The notes below the pieces were generated by a model. The model saw nothing but the letters and a program-made list of their open reading frames with translations. It did not search any database and was not told the origin of the DNA. Below are positions 1 through 11,737 of a stretch of DNA of 64,000 nucleotides, one piece after another (within the stretch, counting starts at the first letter, position 1; every line of letters starts with the position of its first letter). This DNA comes from Cristatella mucedo. Its lineage: Eukaryota; Bryozoa; Phylactolaemata; Cristatellidae. The stretch lies in the NCBI GenBank assembly GCA_009760855.2, contig WPIO01000029.1:1310001-1374000 (forward strand). The letters are read 5' to 3'. A program made the translations under genes and the position numbers.

Positions 1-436
1 CAACTCAGTCGGGAATTGGTTATGCGAAGCTACAACTCTCACTGCATACAGTACTTAACTGTTTTTGCAATGCAACCATTTCACTATCAAGCTATTTTGA
101 AATAGTGATTGACGTTCAATCCTCGACAATCACAGCAGTGATCGGGGTTAAGACCACAAATCGTCGCACATTGTCGATAAAATGGCTGCATAGAGCTCCA
201 CTTCTCGTTGCATTTAAAATTCGTTTTTTTAAAGTGCACTTACTCAATGGTAACGAAGTGTGTGTGTTTAATCTGGGACCAATGCATGGCAATCAACAAC
301 GACGGTACGAGATAATACTACTATCGGTCATAAGGTGACCGGGCATTGGCTGAGTGGTGCTCTAATTCTCGTCGAGTTATACAGCACACTTCATTTAAAG
401 TGCTACTGTCTAATTTTCAAGCTATTTCGCAGTGTC
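1..436. other. Intergenic, nothing recognised
   Basis: AT-rich, non-repetitive-looking sequence. The one open frame (105-338) has no recognisable domain and no splice or codon evidence. I see no repeat homologous to others in the window. Confidence 0.5.
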
Positions 437-620
437 ACCTTATGAAATGGTGAGCCTCAATGGCGCACTAGGTAAGGCGGTTGCTTTTCACGACCTCGGT
501 CCCGGTGTCGTGGGTTCGAGTCCTGCGGTGGGCGATCTTTTATCGCCACTGCAAGCGGTGGTGACAGCCGTAAAGGCTCTTCTATCGCTATACAAAAGAG
601 GTTGTTAAACCAGCTAGTAT
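437..620 (+). repeat. tRNA-derived SINE (head type 1)
   Basis: An RNA polymerase III promoter pair is visible: an A-box-like TGGCGCACTAGG at 461-472 and a near-perfect B box GGTTCGAGTCC at 513-523, spaced as in a tRNA. The unit does not close into a normal tRNA and continues into a non-tRNA body (about 540-620) that reappears, decayed, near 26765-26910. This is the structure of a tRNA-headed SINE, not a tRNA gene. Confidence 0.75.
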
Positions 621-747
621 TTAATTCTAAATGCACGGCAATAGATCCCAGAGATCCGGGAGAAAACTACAATGTATTATGATCCCTCGCAAATTGACAA
701 AAAATGGTCGCTACAATTAACGTTTCTGGCTTCTAAATATACAATTT

Positions 748-1968
748 AATAATAATTATAACACGTTTGAAATAGTGCCCTCAGAGAGATTAATATCTCT
801 CTGGGCACCTTTGGTTTGCTGCAAAGGAAGCACTATTGAATGGTTATGGACCAGTGTTGGCGACTCATTAAACGACAAGAACAACATGGTTATTGGCTAA
901 ATGCACAGGGTCAGAATGCAAGTACGGTTAGTAGCAGCAATCACAGTGTCAGCTCGTGTTTAGATGTCGTGATGCAATTTCAAAGGCACGGTCCAAAAAT
1001 GATTTGAGGTTAGTACGAGGTATAAGATTCCATAGATTCCGGGGCGGTTCGGTGATTAGCCTGTTGGGGGAGTAGGTCTGATAGGTAGGCTGGAGCCAAA
1101 GAATGAACGGACTTAATCGTGAGTGATAGAACTTTGTAGTCGATGCTTTGCTTGACTTGGAGTTAGTGAAGGTCGGCAAGATATGGCGTGATGTGGCAAC
1201 TGCAACGCTCATGACAGAGAAGTCTAGCTGCAGAGTTTTGCATCAGCTGTAAGTGCCTGAGTGCACAGGTTGGTAGGCCAGCAAGCAGTGAGTTACAGAA
1301 GTCAAGACAGGACGTCGCAAATGTATGGACCAAATAAGACGTGATATCAAAGTCTACACAAGCCCAAATTTTTGTAATGTTATGCAGCTGAAAGTAGGCA
1401 GACTTGCCTGTGGAGCTGATGTGGTCGTATAATGAAAGGTAACTTTGGAACATGACACCTATATTTCGTGCAGATTCAACAGGAGATATGCTGGCAGACC
1501 CAATTTTGAGTGTTAACCTTTCCAATTTCTGAATCACACTGGGTTTCCCTGTAATGAGTAAGTTAGGATTATTATTATTCAATTTACGAAAGTTTTCTGC
1601 CATCCATGAGTGAATGCCATCAATACATGCAGCAAGAGAGTTGAGTGAATTCGACATACTGGAGGGCTGGTAGAGATCAAAGCAAAAATACAACTGAATT
1701 TCATATGCATAGAAGCGAAAGCCTAGATTTTGTCTGCCAATCACATCGGCAAGCGGGATAGTATACACCGTGAAAAGAACCTGACTAAGCACGGGGGGGG
1801 GCTGAGGTACCCCATACTTCAAGGTTCCTTCCGTGTACATTCACATCAATACTCTGGTGTCACCCACTGAGATAGGGCCTCAACTGCTGCAATGTAGTGT
1901 CAGTGATGCCCAGGCGAGATGAGGGGCACTCAAGAAGGACTTGCTGATCGACAGTATCAAAAGCTGAT
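748..1968 (-). mobile_element. LINE family A copy, dead, 5' truncated
   Basis: A 5'-truncated non-LTR retrotransposon on the minus strand. It ends (plus-strand left side) in an AAT-rich tail, followed by the family 3' hairpin (about 770-815). Coding remnants at 1163-1840 align with the intact copy at 5947-7392 over the RT palm and C-terminal region. The catalytic YADD box has become YAYE and the PQGS motif of block B is destroyed (PQPPP), so it cannot encode active RT. Further frame breaks lie at 949-1212. Confidence 0.9.
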
Positions 1969-2694
1969 AATATGCATCCACCTTGCAGCCAAAAATTAAA
2001 ATTGTCAAAGCTTGCTTGCTAATACTGTATTACAATCAAATGCAATGGCCAATGCCAAGAACATGATAAAGTTCAAACTGTTTTAATAACTAGTTGATCC
2101 TGCCTTATCTCCTTTGTCCCGTTATTCTTAATCCCTCCCGGGAATACACATGTCAACCCCACTTTCAGTCGCTAGAACAAATTTTCAATAACTTCGAGGT
2201 AATCTATGCCAAAAACGGTTTGTTTAAAGATGCTTGCTTCTAGTGCACTTCACTGGTTTTACTTACCTTCACCTGTCTCAGCTCAAAAGTGTTGCAAATG
2301 CAACATCTCTGAAAACTCTTTAGTTCTGCCCTGCACTGGCTTCTCACTAAATTCCTTTGGCCGATAACACAGGGCACGTTACAATGCTATTTCCTGCCAA
2401 CACGGGAAAATAGAACAATAGATTCGTAGCGAGAGCCTTGAAGCATCCATAATGAGTTGTTGGTGCAGCGCCGATACACGCTACTGACGCCAGTTGATAG
2501 AGAGCAACAGAAGACGATAGCAATACAAAGCTTACCTATGTTAGCACAGCAAGACCCGCTTGCATTGCTTGTATTAGTCTGTTGCAGCTGCCACCCAGGC
2601 ATACTGGCGTCTGTTACCAGCCTTACAGAAAGGTAGTTGAGTTTAGCTAAAGCAGGGGGTTAATTTAAATAGTCGCGGAAAAACCCTAAAAGCC
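1969..2694. other. Intergenic, nothing recognised
   Basis: No coding, repeat or RNA signal that I can support. A short open frame at 2387-2602 (-) has no recognisable domain. Confidence 0.4.
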
Positions 2695-2812
2695 ACAGGC
2701 ACCTTTGTCATCGAGTAATTGAGGATCGCTCACTGCAGGATTCGAACCCTCTACCTAAGAGGTGAAGAGCGAGAACCATACCCCTGTGCTAAGACACAGG
2801 AATTGGTAATGT
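2695..2812 (-). repeat. tRNA-derived SINE fragment
   Basis: On the minus strand a tRNA-like head is visible with B box GGTTCGAATCC (2738-2748 region) and an upstream A-box-like segment (cttagcacaggggta). The trailing sequence differs from the body of the 437-620 copy, so this is a related head on a different or decayed body. Confidence 0.6.
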
Positions 2813-3087
2813 CATAATCTACGGTCATGCTGAATCAAAAGCAAGACTCGGGTAATGACCAGTTGGTTGTGCTCTAGCATTAGAGCATGGTGTTTGAGTC
2901 GTGCTCGGGGCATTGATCTGCCATCTGAAAGCTATGGCTGGTGGTGGACACACGAAATTCCTGTTTGGCTTTTGAACAGACTATTTTATGCTACAGACGT
3001 ATATGTTCCTAATACGGCTGCTCTAAATAGCTGCTGTTCTTCGTTACCGTCGGTTTACCTTCATGTCAATTTACCTTCATTGCAGAC

Positions 3088-3212
3088 CTGGTTTGGTCCA
3101 GTGGTTAAGAAGCTCGACCCGACCAAGGTCTGGCTGAGGTCATGGGCTCGAGCCACGAGGCATATGTGAAGCGCCTGAATCGAGATTTGGTTCTCTTGGG
3201 GCACTATAGAAT
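3088..3212 (+). repeat. tRNA-derived SINE with LINE A-like tail
   Basis: The A-box-like tggtccagtggtt (3094-3106) and B-box-like gggctcgagcca (3143-3154) give a tRNA head. It is followed by a tail, gcgcctgaatcgagat...ttctcttggggcacta, that forms the same two-tier hairpin as the LINE A 3' end. The tail runs straight into a (TA)n(TG)n microsatellite. Sister copies lie at 11608-11737, 15558-15690 and 41530-41690. Confidence 0.8.
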
Positions 3213-3298
<86 letters not shown>

Positions 3299-3306
3299 TG
3301 CGTGTG
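3213..3306. repeat. (TA)n(TG)n(CGTG)n microsatellite
   Basis: Directly visible compound tract that starts at the 3' end of a SINE. It probably grew from the SINE's A/T-rich tail (inference). Confidence 0.95.
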
Positions 3307-5715
3307 TATTTTATTTCTTGGTGCTACACTTACAAGTCACTAGCTCTGATTCAAGGCTGCATTTGTATGACAGCTGATCGTAGATTATGACATTATTAGT
3401 TTCTGATTGTTCTAATTTAGGAAAGTCGAATGTTATCTATGCTATTAAAAAGTTACAAGTTGAATGATATTATAATCTTGCTGGTTCAGCACACCATTGC
3501 TTAATATGTGAATCATTGGGGGCTGCTATCCACCTTACCATTTGCGTGTCGTCGCTTTTTACTGACCATTACTACGTCTAACTGCTATAGAGAGTATGAA
3601 GGTAAGGAAAACATCAGCAGGTGAGATAAGCAGAGGAGCTGCGCTCACAGACGCGCTGCACTGCCGCTTGCACGTACGCCTCAGGCAGCTAGCGCAGTGC
3701 ACGTAATGCTACTCGTCATTGCCTAGGTGAGATAAATACTGGTGAACCCTGAGCCTTGAAGTAGGGCTAACCATGCGGCGATGCTGCCTCATTACATGCA
3801 GGTATTCCGATGACGGTAAAGCGGAGCAGCGACAAAGAGTGACAGTATCTTAGTATTGCAAGACCATATCCATAACGTAGAGGAGTCTATTTGACAGTCA
3901 GAGTGAGTTACAAGTTTTAAGCACAAACCGAAGCACACAACTCACAGTTAGGCGCCCAAAGCACGAATAAACTGAGTAGCCTAAAGCAATTTGACAAGCT
4001 ATATCACAAGATTGATGCTTTTCATACCACCTGACCGTAGATGGCTCCCATTCGAAAGCCTACAGCTCAACTGACCAGTTTGAAAACCGGAGCACGTCTA
4101 ACCAGATGCTTAGCTAGTCAGGTTCCTATAGGTTATGATTCAGAAACTGCTAATGATCATCGGGACAGCCACGATCAGGCCGGTATATCACCTCCCCTGT
4201 ATCAAACGGGCTGCCGTTAGGCTTAACCCCTCACCACCCCTAGCTGTAGCAACTGGCCCCTCCTCCTCCGCTATGCAATTGTTCTCAGGCATGGCCCAGC
4301 CCACCATATTATTTATGTGTACAAAACTACATTTCCGATTATTTTCTAAATGAGACTAATCAGCTGGGCAGCAGAAGCCGACACAGGGGGGCCTTACGTC
4401 GGCCAGCCGGCCCACTAGCATGCCCTCGTTGCGTTTGCTCAGGATTCATACACGGAGGCAAGCTGTCAACGATGGCAACCAGCGTCAAATAATGCTAAGG
4501 TGGTCTAAACCCGCCCCGGCTATTATTGCACCTGGGCACGCCCCCAAATGGAGGACAGCGTCTAGAGCCGCTATTGGCTGTTCCACCTGGGGTGGCTTGA
4601 CGACTAGTTACCAGCAGCCGCGACTGGGAGCGAGCCAGCCCGAGACTGCCGCTACCTCTAGGAACTGCTGGCGCTAGTAAACCGACGGGTGCTGGTGAGT
4701 GTGGCATGATTTTAATGGCTCAATCGCTTCCACGTTTTAGTTGATCTGCAGCGATTCACTTCGGTATCGTGGCGCTGGCAAAGCTTAACGGAATAAGCAC
4801 CAAAATACAATAGGGCCGATCATGCCGAGTGTAAACCACACCATGTGACTGAGGTCGGGTCTACTTTTAACACGTGGCATTCATTACCACCGACTACATG
4901 CAGCAGTTGGCCTTAGAAGCCGCCGTCGGCCTGCGTCTCTGCTTGCCATTTCAACATTTATAACATGGAGGATTATACTCTGTCGCCTAAAACGCTCAAT
5001 CGGGGTATTTGATGGACTTTAAGGTGTTGTTAAAAGTTTACTTCAGTGCCCCACGATTACAATATAGCTCGGCTTAGTAATTCATTTGTTGGTGAATTTG
5101 AGCTAAAGACAGCTTATTAAATAGCCGCGATGATAACACCTTCGAGCAGCGAAACGACTCTCCACCTTGCCGGCTTGCAAAAGTGAGAGCCAGACTGTTA
5201 GAGCTCACCGTCGGCGACGATCTACCTGTCGATGAGTCATTAAGCTGACCGTTGGATGGGATAAGCTTTAAGCCAGTCTGCCTGTAATCGCCGGCCGCAC
5301 CTTCTGTAACATGCAGGCAATTGGTCGAGCCTCCACAAGTTCGGCTGCTTCCGGTAGGGCTGCTTCGGCAGCTTCCGGGGCTCTATTTTCACCGTTCGGT
5401 GAATTACTTTCGTCGGTCAGTACACACTACGCCCAACGTGCCTCAACCTGAATTAGTGAGGGTTCGTCGTGTCTATTAATACGAAACGTTAGGTGGGGCT
5501 TCACACTTGCATGATTAATCTTCAAATCGAAATGTGAAAAGGAGTCTGGCCGGTCACGTTCAAAAAAAGGCACAAATGCTCCTCTGCTCCCTCGTTATTT
5601 CCAAGCTATTCTGCACATAGCTTTATGGTACTGTCTATCTGTCCTACACCAGCCACTGGTTTCCTTGAGCTATAAATCATCGTAGATAGCATTACAAATC
5701 TGGCTGACATAGCCG
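3307..5715. other. 2.4-kb region without recognised genes
   Basis: Partly GC-richer than its surroundings (about 4360-5450). Short open frames on both strands at 4135-4353, 4420-4677 and 4495-4707 overlap each other, have unrelated frames and show no domain, so I do not call them genes. No terminal repeats were found by eye. It could be an old DNA transposon or unique intergenic sequence. Confidence 0.4.
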
Positions 5716-7506
5716 ATAATAATAATAATAATTCACTTGATAAAGCGATCTCAGAGAACATAATCTCTCTCTAGGCGCATTACATTTGCTCTAAAGTGAA
5801 ATGCAATTGAATGGTAAGTAAAATCATGCTTGAAAAAAAAACGAAATGAATAATATGGTTAGGGGTGACATGCACAGGGTCAGCATGCAAATGTGGTTAG
5901 TGGCAGCATGCACAGTGTCAGCACGCATAAGCACATCAAGGACGAATCACAGGGACCCACTAAATGCTGTCCTAAATAGATGTGTTTTTAGGTTCCTTTT
6001 AAATGTGGTCAGGTCAGGGGATGTTCTGACGCAGGTCGGGAGGGAGTTCCAGGCTTTGGGAGCATATGAACTAAATGCACGGTCTCGAAAGGATTTAAGG
6101 TTTGTATGAGGTATTTCTAGACTGTTGGATTCCGAAAAGCGGGTAGTACGATGCTTAGCCTGATGGGGTAGTATATCTGACAGATAGGCTGGAGCCATTG
6201 AATGAAGGGACCTAAAAGTGAGGGACAAAACCTTGAAGTCAATCCGTTGCTTGACTGGTAGCCAGTGCAGGTCGGCGAGAAGTGGACTAATGTGGCAAGT
6301 GCGACGCTCACGACAGACAAGCCTAGCTGCAGAGTTTTGCACCAGCTGCAATCGCCTGATCGCACATGCTGGTAGGCCAGTAAGCCGTGAGTTGCAGAAG
6401 TCGAGACGGGATGTCACGAATGCACGAACCAACTTGGACGTGGTATCTTTATCTAAACAAGCCCGAATTTTAGCAATGTTATGAAGCTGAAAATAGGCGG
6501 ATTTGACTGTGGAGCTGATATGGTCGTCTAACGAGAGGTCGCTTTGGAATATGACACCTAGATTTCGAGCTGATTCAACTGGAGATATGCTGGCAGAGCC
6601 AATTTTGAGAGTCAGCCTTTCCAATCTCTGGATCACACTGGGTTTGCCCATAACTAGTAAGTTAGTTTTATCATCGTTAAGTTTTAGAAAATTTGCTGCC
6701 ATCCATGTGCGGATGTCATCAATGCATGCAGCTAGTGAGTTTAGAGAATTTGAGGTGCTCGAAGGCTGGGAGGGATCAAAGCAAAGGTACAACTGAGTGT
6801 CATCTGCATAGAAGTGAAAGCCTAGATTGTGCTTGGCAATCACATCAGCAAGAGGCAGAGTATAAACCGTGAAAAGAACCAGACCTAGCACTGAGCCCTG
6901 AGGTACTCCATATTTCAGAGGTACTTCACATGATCTTTGTCCATTCACGTCAATACTCTGGAGTCTCCCACTGAGATAGGACCTGAACCACTGAAGAGCA
7001 GTGCCAGTGATGCCCAGGCGAGATGAGAGGCACTCTAGAAGAACTTTGTGATCGATGGTATCAAAAGCTGCCGAAAGATCAAGCAAAACAAGCAGAGACA
7101 CTCTACCCATGTCTGCATTCCTAAGTAGGTCATTGTATACCCGAAGCAATGCTGACTCTGTGGAGTGATTAGCTCTAAAGCCAGACTGGAACTTACTAGC
7201 AAGGTGTGAGGTTTCGATATACGAGTTCAGCTGGTCTGCCACGACCCGTTCGAGTGTCTTTGATAGGAATGGTAGAAGGGAAACTGGGCGGTAGTTGCTC
7301 AAGTTCTCTTGGTCAAGTGTAGTTTTCTTGAGAAGTGGCCTGACTACAGCTTTTTTGAAAGGTGCTGGGACATGACCTGAGGCTAATGACATATTAATTA
7401 TGTTAGTTATGCATGGCAGCAGCAGATCAATGCAACGTAGGAGCAGGACAGTGGGAATAGGGTCCAGAGGACTTGTTGTCTTTTTTGATTGAGATACGAA
7501 CTTTCA
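5716..7506 (-). mobile_element. LINE family A, best-preserved copy
   Basis: A minus-strand non-LTR retrotransposon of the L2/CR1/Jockey group, truncated before its endonuclease domain. In transcript order it has RT coding sequence (7506 to 5947), a roughly 230-nt 3' UTR, the 3' stem-loop (about 5741-5778 on the plus strand) and an (ATT)n tail (5716-5732). The 3' 475 bp are nearly identical to the copy at 39779-40253, so the subfamily has moved fairly recently. The frame stays open upstream of the first Met to a stop near 7507, with a recognisable SPLDPIPT RT0 motif. Confidence 0.92.
5947..7392 (-). CDS. LINE reverse transcriptase, uninterrupted RT domain
   Basis: Copies the element's RNA into DNA at the nicked target (target-primed reverse transcription). 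The 481-residue frame from the first Met contains the RT blocks in order: NYRPVSLLPFLSKTLE near residue 33, block A LLDLSAAFDTIDH near 106, block B YGVPQGSVLG near 165, and the catalytic YADDTQLY near 195. A thumb/C-terminal region follows, with [12 protein letters not shown] and the LHWLPVKQRIDFK motif typical of L2/CR1-like LINEs. The aspartates of blocks A and C are intact and there is no internal stop. About 38 further open codons lie upstream of this Met. No endonuclease domain remains, so the copy itself is not autonomous. Confidence 0.88.
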   Translation of the reverse strand: MSLASGHVPAPFKKAVVRPLLKKTTLDQENLSNYRPVSLLPFLSKTLERVVADQLNSYIETSHLASKFQSGFRANHSTESALLRVYNDLLRNADMGRVSLLVLLDLSAAFDTIDHKVLLECLSSRLGITGTALQWFRSYLSGRLQSIDVNGQRSCEVPLKYGVPQGSVLGLVLFTVYTLPLADVIAKHNLGFHFYADDTQLYLCFDPSQPSSTSNSLNSLAACIDDIRTWMAANFLKLNDDKTNLLVMGKPSVIQRLERLTLKIGSASISPVESARNLGVIFQSDLSLDDHISSTVKSAYFQLHNIAKIRACLDKDTTSKLVRAFVTSRLDFCNSRLTGLPACAIRRLQLVQNSAARLVCRERRTCHISPLLADLHWLPVKQRIDFKVLSLTFRSLHSMAPAYLSDILPHQAKHRTTRFSESNSLEIPHTNLKSFRDRAFSSYAPKAWNSLPTCVRTSPDLTTFKRNLKTHLFRTAFSGSL

Positions 7507-7671
7507 GATTGTGTGAGCCAATGTGGCCTTACTTCAGCTTTTCAGCCATGCTCTGATATGCTTTCAGGAGGGTGCTTCCACCTTGGCTGGCCTATGAGCT
7601 GCAGTGCAGTTGGTCAGTAGGGCAGCAATTAAATTTAATTGGCTCAAGCTTTCCTACTTTTAAGAGGCCGA

Positions 7672-7757
7672 AAGCATTTCAAAGCGCCTAGAAAGAGATT
7701 AAGTTCTCTGAGGGCGCTTTCTCGAGTGCATTGTTATTATTATTATTATTAAATTTA
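7672..7757 (+). mobile_element. LINE A-type 3' tail, severely truncated copy
   Basis: Only the terminal hairpin (gcgcctagaaagagattaag...ctctgagggcgc) and the (ATT)n tail remain. It lies next to, and opposite in strand from, the 5716-7506 element. Confidence 0.75.
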
Positions 7758-7786
7758 TTGTAACCCTCATAAACCTGATGCAAAGG

Positions 7787-8075
7787 CAGTGGATGAGCCA
7801 GGATTTTTATGTAGGGGCAAGCCCTTCGGACGATGGTAAACACAGTGGGAATGATAACCTTTTATTTGACATGCGAGCGGTGGCCTCGAAAGTGCTAAAA
7901 GCGTGCGATGATCTCACCACTCGTCACTACTGAGGCCGTTTCGTTCTCAACATACAACAGCATGTCATCGCTAAGTTAGTACGAGCCAATCGCCGTTTGA
8001 AGGCGTGTCTTGATAAGTGTGAATGCCCTGAAGGCACGTTTGGCCTTGGCGGTTGACACTAGTCTTATCGGAATA
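7787..8075 (-). pseudogene. hAT transposase C-terminal remnant
   Basis: On the minus strand, 8075 to about 7896 reads as a hAT dimerisation region: VSTAKAKRAFRAFTLIKTR corresponds to the family's ...ERAFSxLKxIKTRLR segment, followed by LSDDMLLYVENE and GEIIARF. There is an in-frame stop between the two halves. About 110 bp further on, CAGTGGATGAGCC (7787-7799) looks like a hAT terminal inverted repeat, which would mark the element's end. The other end was not found; a LINE A fragment starts at about 8325. Confidence 0.6.
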
Positions 8076-8324
8076 ACTCGTCCCAGCTCATACAGTTATA
8101 TCGGGCTTCGGCTGTACCGTCCTCTGCCAGAACGACGGCAACATCGAGATGCGTCCCAAAATTCCTCAGTGCCCAGTCAGTATCTATTTCCCACCTGAGT
8201 ATGTGAATTTGCATTCCCAAGAGATCGACTCAAAACCTGAAAAATCTCCCGAGTGCCACATTAGTAATGTCGCTGACCATATCAAAGAAGCTGCCGATGT
8301 CGACCGAACTACCCGTACCGACCA

Positions 8325-8815
8325 CAATCAATGCTACAGGCGCTTACAGCTGGTGCAAAAACTCTGCAGCTAGGCTTGTCTGTCGTGAGCTTCGAAGTTG
8401 GGACATCACATAACTTCTCGCCGACCTACACTGGCTATCAATCAAGCAACGACTTCAATGTTTTGTCACCCACTTTCAGATCAATTCTTTCTTTGGCTCC
8501 AGCCTACCTATCAGATCTTCTCCCCACCAGCATAAGCATCGTTTCACCAGCTTTTTTGAATCTAACTGCTTAACTTTACCTCGTACAAGCCTCAAATCCT
8601 TTGGAGACCATGCATTCAGCTCCTATACTCCTAAAGCTCACTCCGACTTGCGTCACGACATCCCCTGACTGCCACATTTAAAAGAAATTTAAAACGCCCC
8701 TATTTAAGACACCATCTAGTGGGTTCCTGTGATTCGTCCTTTATGTGCTTATGGGGGCAGACATTGTCCATGCTGCCACTAATCACGCTTACATGCTGAC
8801 CCTATGCACGTCACC
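8325..8815 (+). mobile_element. LINE family A fragment, tail-less
   Basis: Homologous to the C-terminal coding and 3' UTR part of LINE A (cttacagctggtgcaaaaact... through the conserved tgctgacccta UTR segment), with several frame breaks. It stops at an A run near 8822 before the hairpin and (ATT)n tail. Confidence 0.8.
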
Positions 8816-9150
8816 GGTAAAGCAAAAAAAAAGCTAATGCTGGGCGAGCAAATAAAACTACCGACTCGTCGTGGCACCAAGAGGATATTCACTGGCTGAT
8901 TAGATCGTATTGCGGCTTTTCCTTCTTAATGGCCGTCGGTTCCTTAATATCATACTTTGCAGCCATAATGGGCTCTCCCTTTTCTTTCCGGTCAATTGCA
9001 GTCTGCACTGGCTTGATGTAGCAGGTGACGGCTGACTTGATGAGCCAAACAGTGCCATCTCTGCAGCTGACTATTAAAAGTTGCCGTACCCATGTGCTGT
9101 GCATTTATAATAAGACATCGCAGTGGTGCAGACATGCCTTTATATTATTA
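8816..9150. other. Spacer, nothing recognised
   Basis: No supported feature. The short minus frame 8889-9104 shows no domain. Confidence 0.4.
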
Positions 9151-9374
<224 letters not shown>

Positions 9375-9384
9375 TCCACGAGGA

Positions 9385-9425
9385 TCACTGCAGCCTCGAC
9401 CCTTACATGTCCTAATGTAATGTCA
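9385..9425. repeat. Short dispersed repeat, copy 1
   Basis: The segment atcactgcagcct...tcatgtcc is shared with 13293-13330 with a few differences, which suggests two fragments of an unidentified repeat. Confidence 0.4.
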
Positions 9426-9518
9426 CAACTTTTCCACCTGTAATTTTTCCCTTAAGATGGCATGTGGATTTATTCAGTTACATAAGTACGTAGCCATGGT
9501 TACATAGCCATCGTAGCC

Positions 9519-10680
9519 GATAGTTTGCAGGGACCACTGCATCTAATACAGGCTTTTGAGGTATCGGCTGAACGATGGCTGGTTTGAAGGACTTGGGTAC
9601 AACCCCTTTTTTAAGAGAAACATTAGAAATTGCCTGTGGCTGGGCTAAGTTGTTCTGCAGGTGAAGACCACAGACATGATGGCTTAGGGGCTTCAGGAGA
9701 CGAGCTCTTTTTATTAGTCCTTATTGAGGTAACCACATCGAATGCAGGAGCCTTGGACAATCTTTTGAGGAAGGTTACAGGTTGAGATTCTGCAATTGCT
9801 TTACTCGAGAAGGCTGTATGGAGGCACGAAAGTGCACCATTGTTTCAGTGAGGACGTCAGAAAAATGTTCAGCTGAGCCATTAATATCCGAGAGTGAGAC
9901 CGCTCAGCATTGGCAAGCAAATTTTTTACCGACTTATAAATCTATTTTGAGGTGACATGTAGGACTTCTGTTTTTGAGTGTAAAAAGAAGCTCTGACTTT
10001 TTTAGGCTTCCGGGTGTAAACTCAGAGGAATTCTTTGAAATTGACTAGATCTGCAACAGACCCCAATTTCTTAAAATGGCATTCAAGACTTTACTTAACA
10101 CCGTGCATTTTTTGAATTTGTTTGTAAATTTGATAGGAATCTCCATGACTCTGTACACGGACAGAATGCACGGGAGCATGCTCGTTAAGAGCATTTGTAA
10201 GTGCCTTGTTCACTGCATCTGTGAGGTTATCAAGACTGACTGTAGAGACTACGTGAAGGTAAAAAAATAATTGCATTGAAAACAAATTTCAAATTTTGTC
10301 AATGTCAATGCTTTTAAGTTGGGCAAACTCGACGTTACCCTGTACCTACAATGGAGCAGGGAAAGTAAACGAGACCAAACAATGATCCGAGAGATTCAGC
10401 GAAAACACCACAAATTCGGTGGGGCAGACATCCTTAGTGATAACGAGATCTAGGACATGACCACCGACGTGAGTGGTATGATTAATGTATTAGACCAAAC
10501 CAAAGTTCTCCAGACATTCAAGAAATGAGCTGACCTGGCTTTTGCTAGGGTTGTCAACGTGAATATTTAAGTCTCCGAGAATCAGTAACGGCCTGTCACA
10601 CACAAATATTTTAGCAAGGAACTCCGAAAACTCCTCTATAAACAATTTTAGGCAGCCAGGAGGTCAGCATATCACAGCAG
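9519..10680 (-). mobile_element. LINE family B fragment (endonuclease to early RT)
   Basis: Colinear with 58570-59700 of the long LINE B copy. Both carry the same landmarks in the same order: gatagtttgca...gtatctaat, ttggctgggctaagttg, gagacgagctctttttatta, and the segment for the endonuclease part that names the DLVITKD and LGDxNIHVDNP motifs. Multiple stops and frameshifts make it a pseudogene. Both the 3' half of the element and its 5' start are missing. Confidence 0.8.
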
Positions 10681-11607
10681 TGATGCTATGCATCGTCATT
10701 TTTACCCGTAGGAATGTGTTCTACATTAGCCAGCTGTTTTGATTTTTTAAAACAAAGCAGATGGTCATGGTGCACTGCGAAGGGTCTCATTCTTAAAAAT
10801 TTTATTAGATACGAAACATCACTTGCCTTGCGTTGAACGACTTCACTAGAGATGTTGTATATTGGGGCCGAGAATATGTGACTTTTGACAGTTCGGCTGC
10901 AGCATTTTCTCTTCGTCTTAAAAGGACGCAAATTTAACTGTCATAGTTTTTCCCCTATTTTGCCGATCTTGATGCAGTTTCAACTGCTTGGCCACTGTGT
11001 CTTGATCTTGTTAGATAAGAGTTATGTACTCATCACAGCTAATCATTGTGGCTGGTGAGGAATCTGAGCTGTCTGGGCGGTACAGTCTGGCTCATGTTGC
11101 ATCAAAAGGGATTCGAATTGTCCTGAGCCTAAATATTACTTCATATGGCTAAGACTGAGTCGTTTTAATGTCTAGAGATGGTATATGCAATTTATACCAA
11201 AGGTTCACACGAATCCCAATCCTGCTGATCTAAACGTACAATTTAGTCCGATCAGGTCGTCAATAGTTCGGTAGCTCTACACATTAATTACTGGTAGGAT
11301 GGGCAATGCAAGAGCATTTCTTTTTCACGTTAAGCAGTCGGCAATCGCCACTTTGTCACTGTACAGGTTCTTATGGATGCCATTGACGAGCACAAAGTCT
11401 GAGACGCAAGCTTCCCTTACCATTTCCGCGAGCTTGTTCTTTAGGGGAACAACAACCACGTACATTAAGAAGTAATCCCATACGAACCAAATAAGCCTAT
11501 TTCAGGCTAAATTTTCCGGAATGTTTCATTTTAATTCTATCTGAGCGTCTAGCTTGCGTTGGCATCTGAACAAGTAAAGCCTTTGTTTCAGAACTTACAA
11601 TATATTT
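10681..11607. other. Spacer, nothing recognised
   Basis: Homology to LINE B fades at about 10680. The 81-codon minus frame at 10686-10931 shows no domain I know. Confidence 0.35.
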
Positions 11608-11737
11608 CATTTGTATAGTGCCCCAAGAGAACTTAATCTCTACTTAGGCACTTCACATATGCCTCGGGGCTCGAGCCCATGACCTCAGCCAGATCTTGGT
11701 CAGGGCGAGCACCTTAACCGCCGGACCAAGCCAACTT
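11608..11737 (-). repeat. tRNA-derived SINE with LINE A-like tail
   Basis: Minus-strand copy of the SINE at 3088-3212. It has a tRNA-like head (tggtccggcggtt, B-box-like gggctcgagcc), the two-tier 3' hairpin at 11617-11651 and an AT-rich end. Confidence 0.8.

Noticed and set aside
513-523. True tRNA genes at the B-box sites (513, 2738, 3143 and others)
   Set aside because: Heads do not close into a normal acceptor stem and are followed by repeated non-tRNA bodies and tails, so they are SINEs.
4135-4707. Three frames of 70-85 codons on both strands
   Set aside because: Mutually overlapping, no domains, no splice or codon-bias support.
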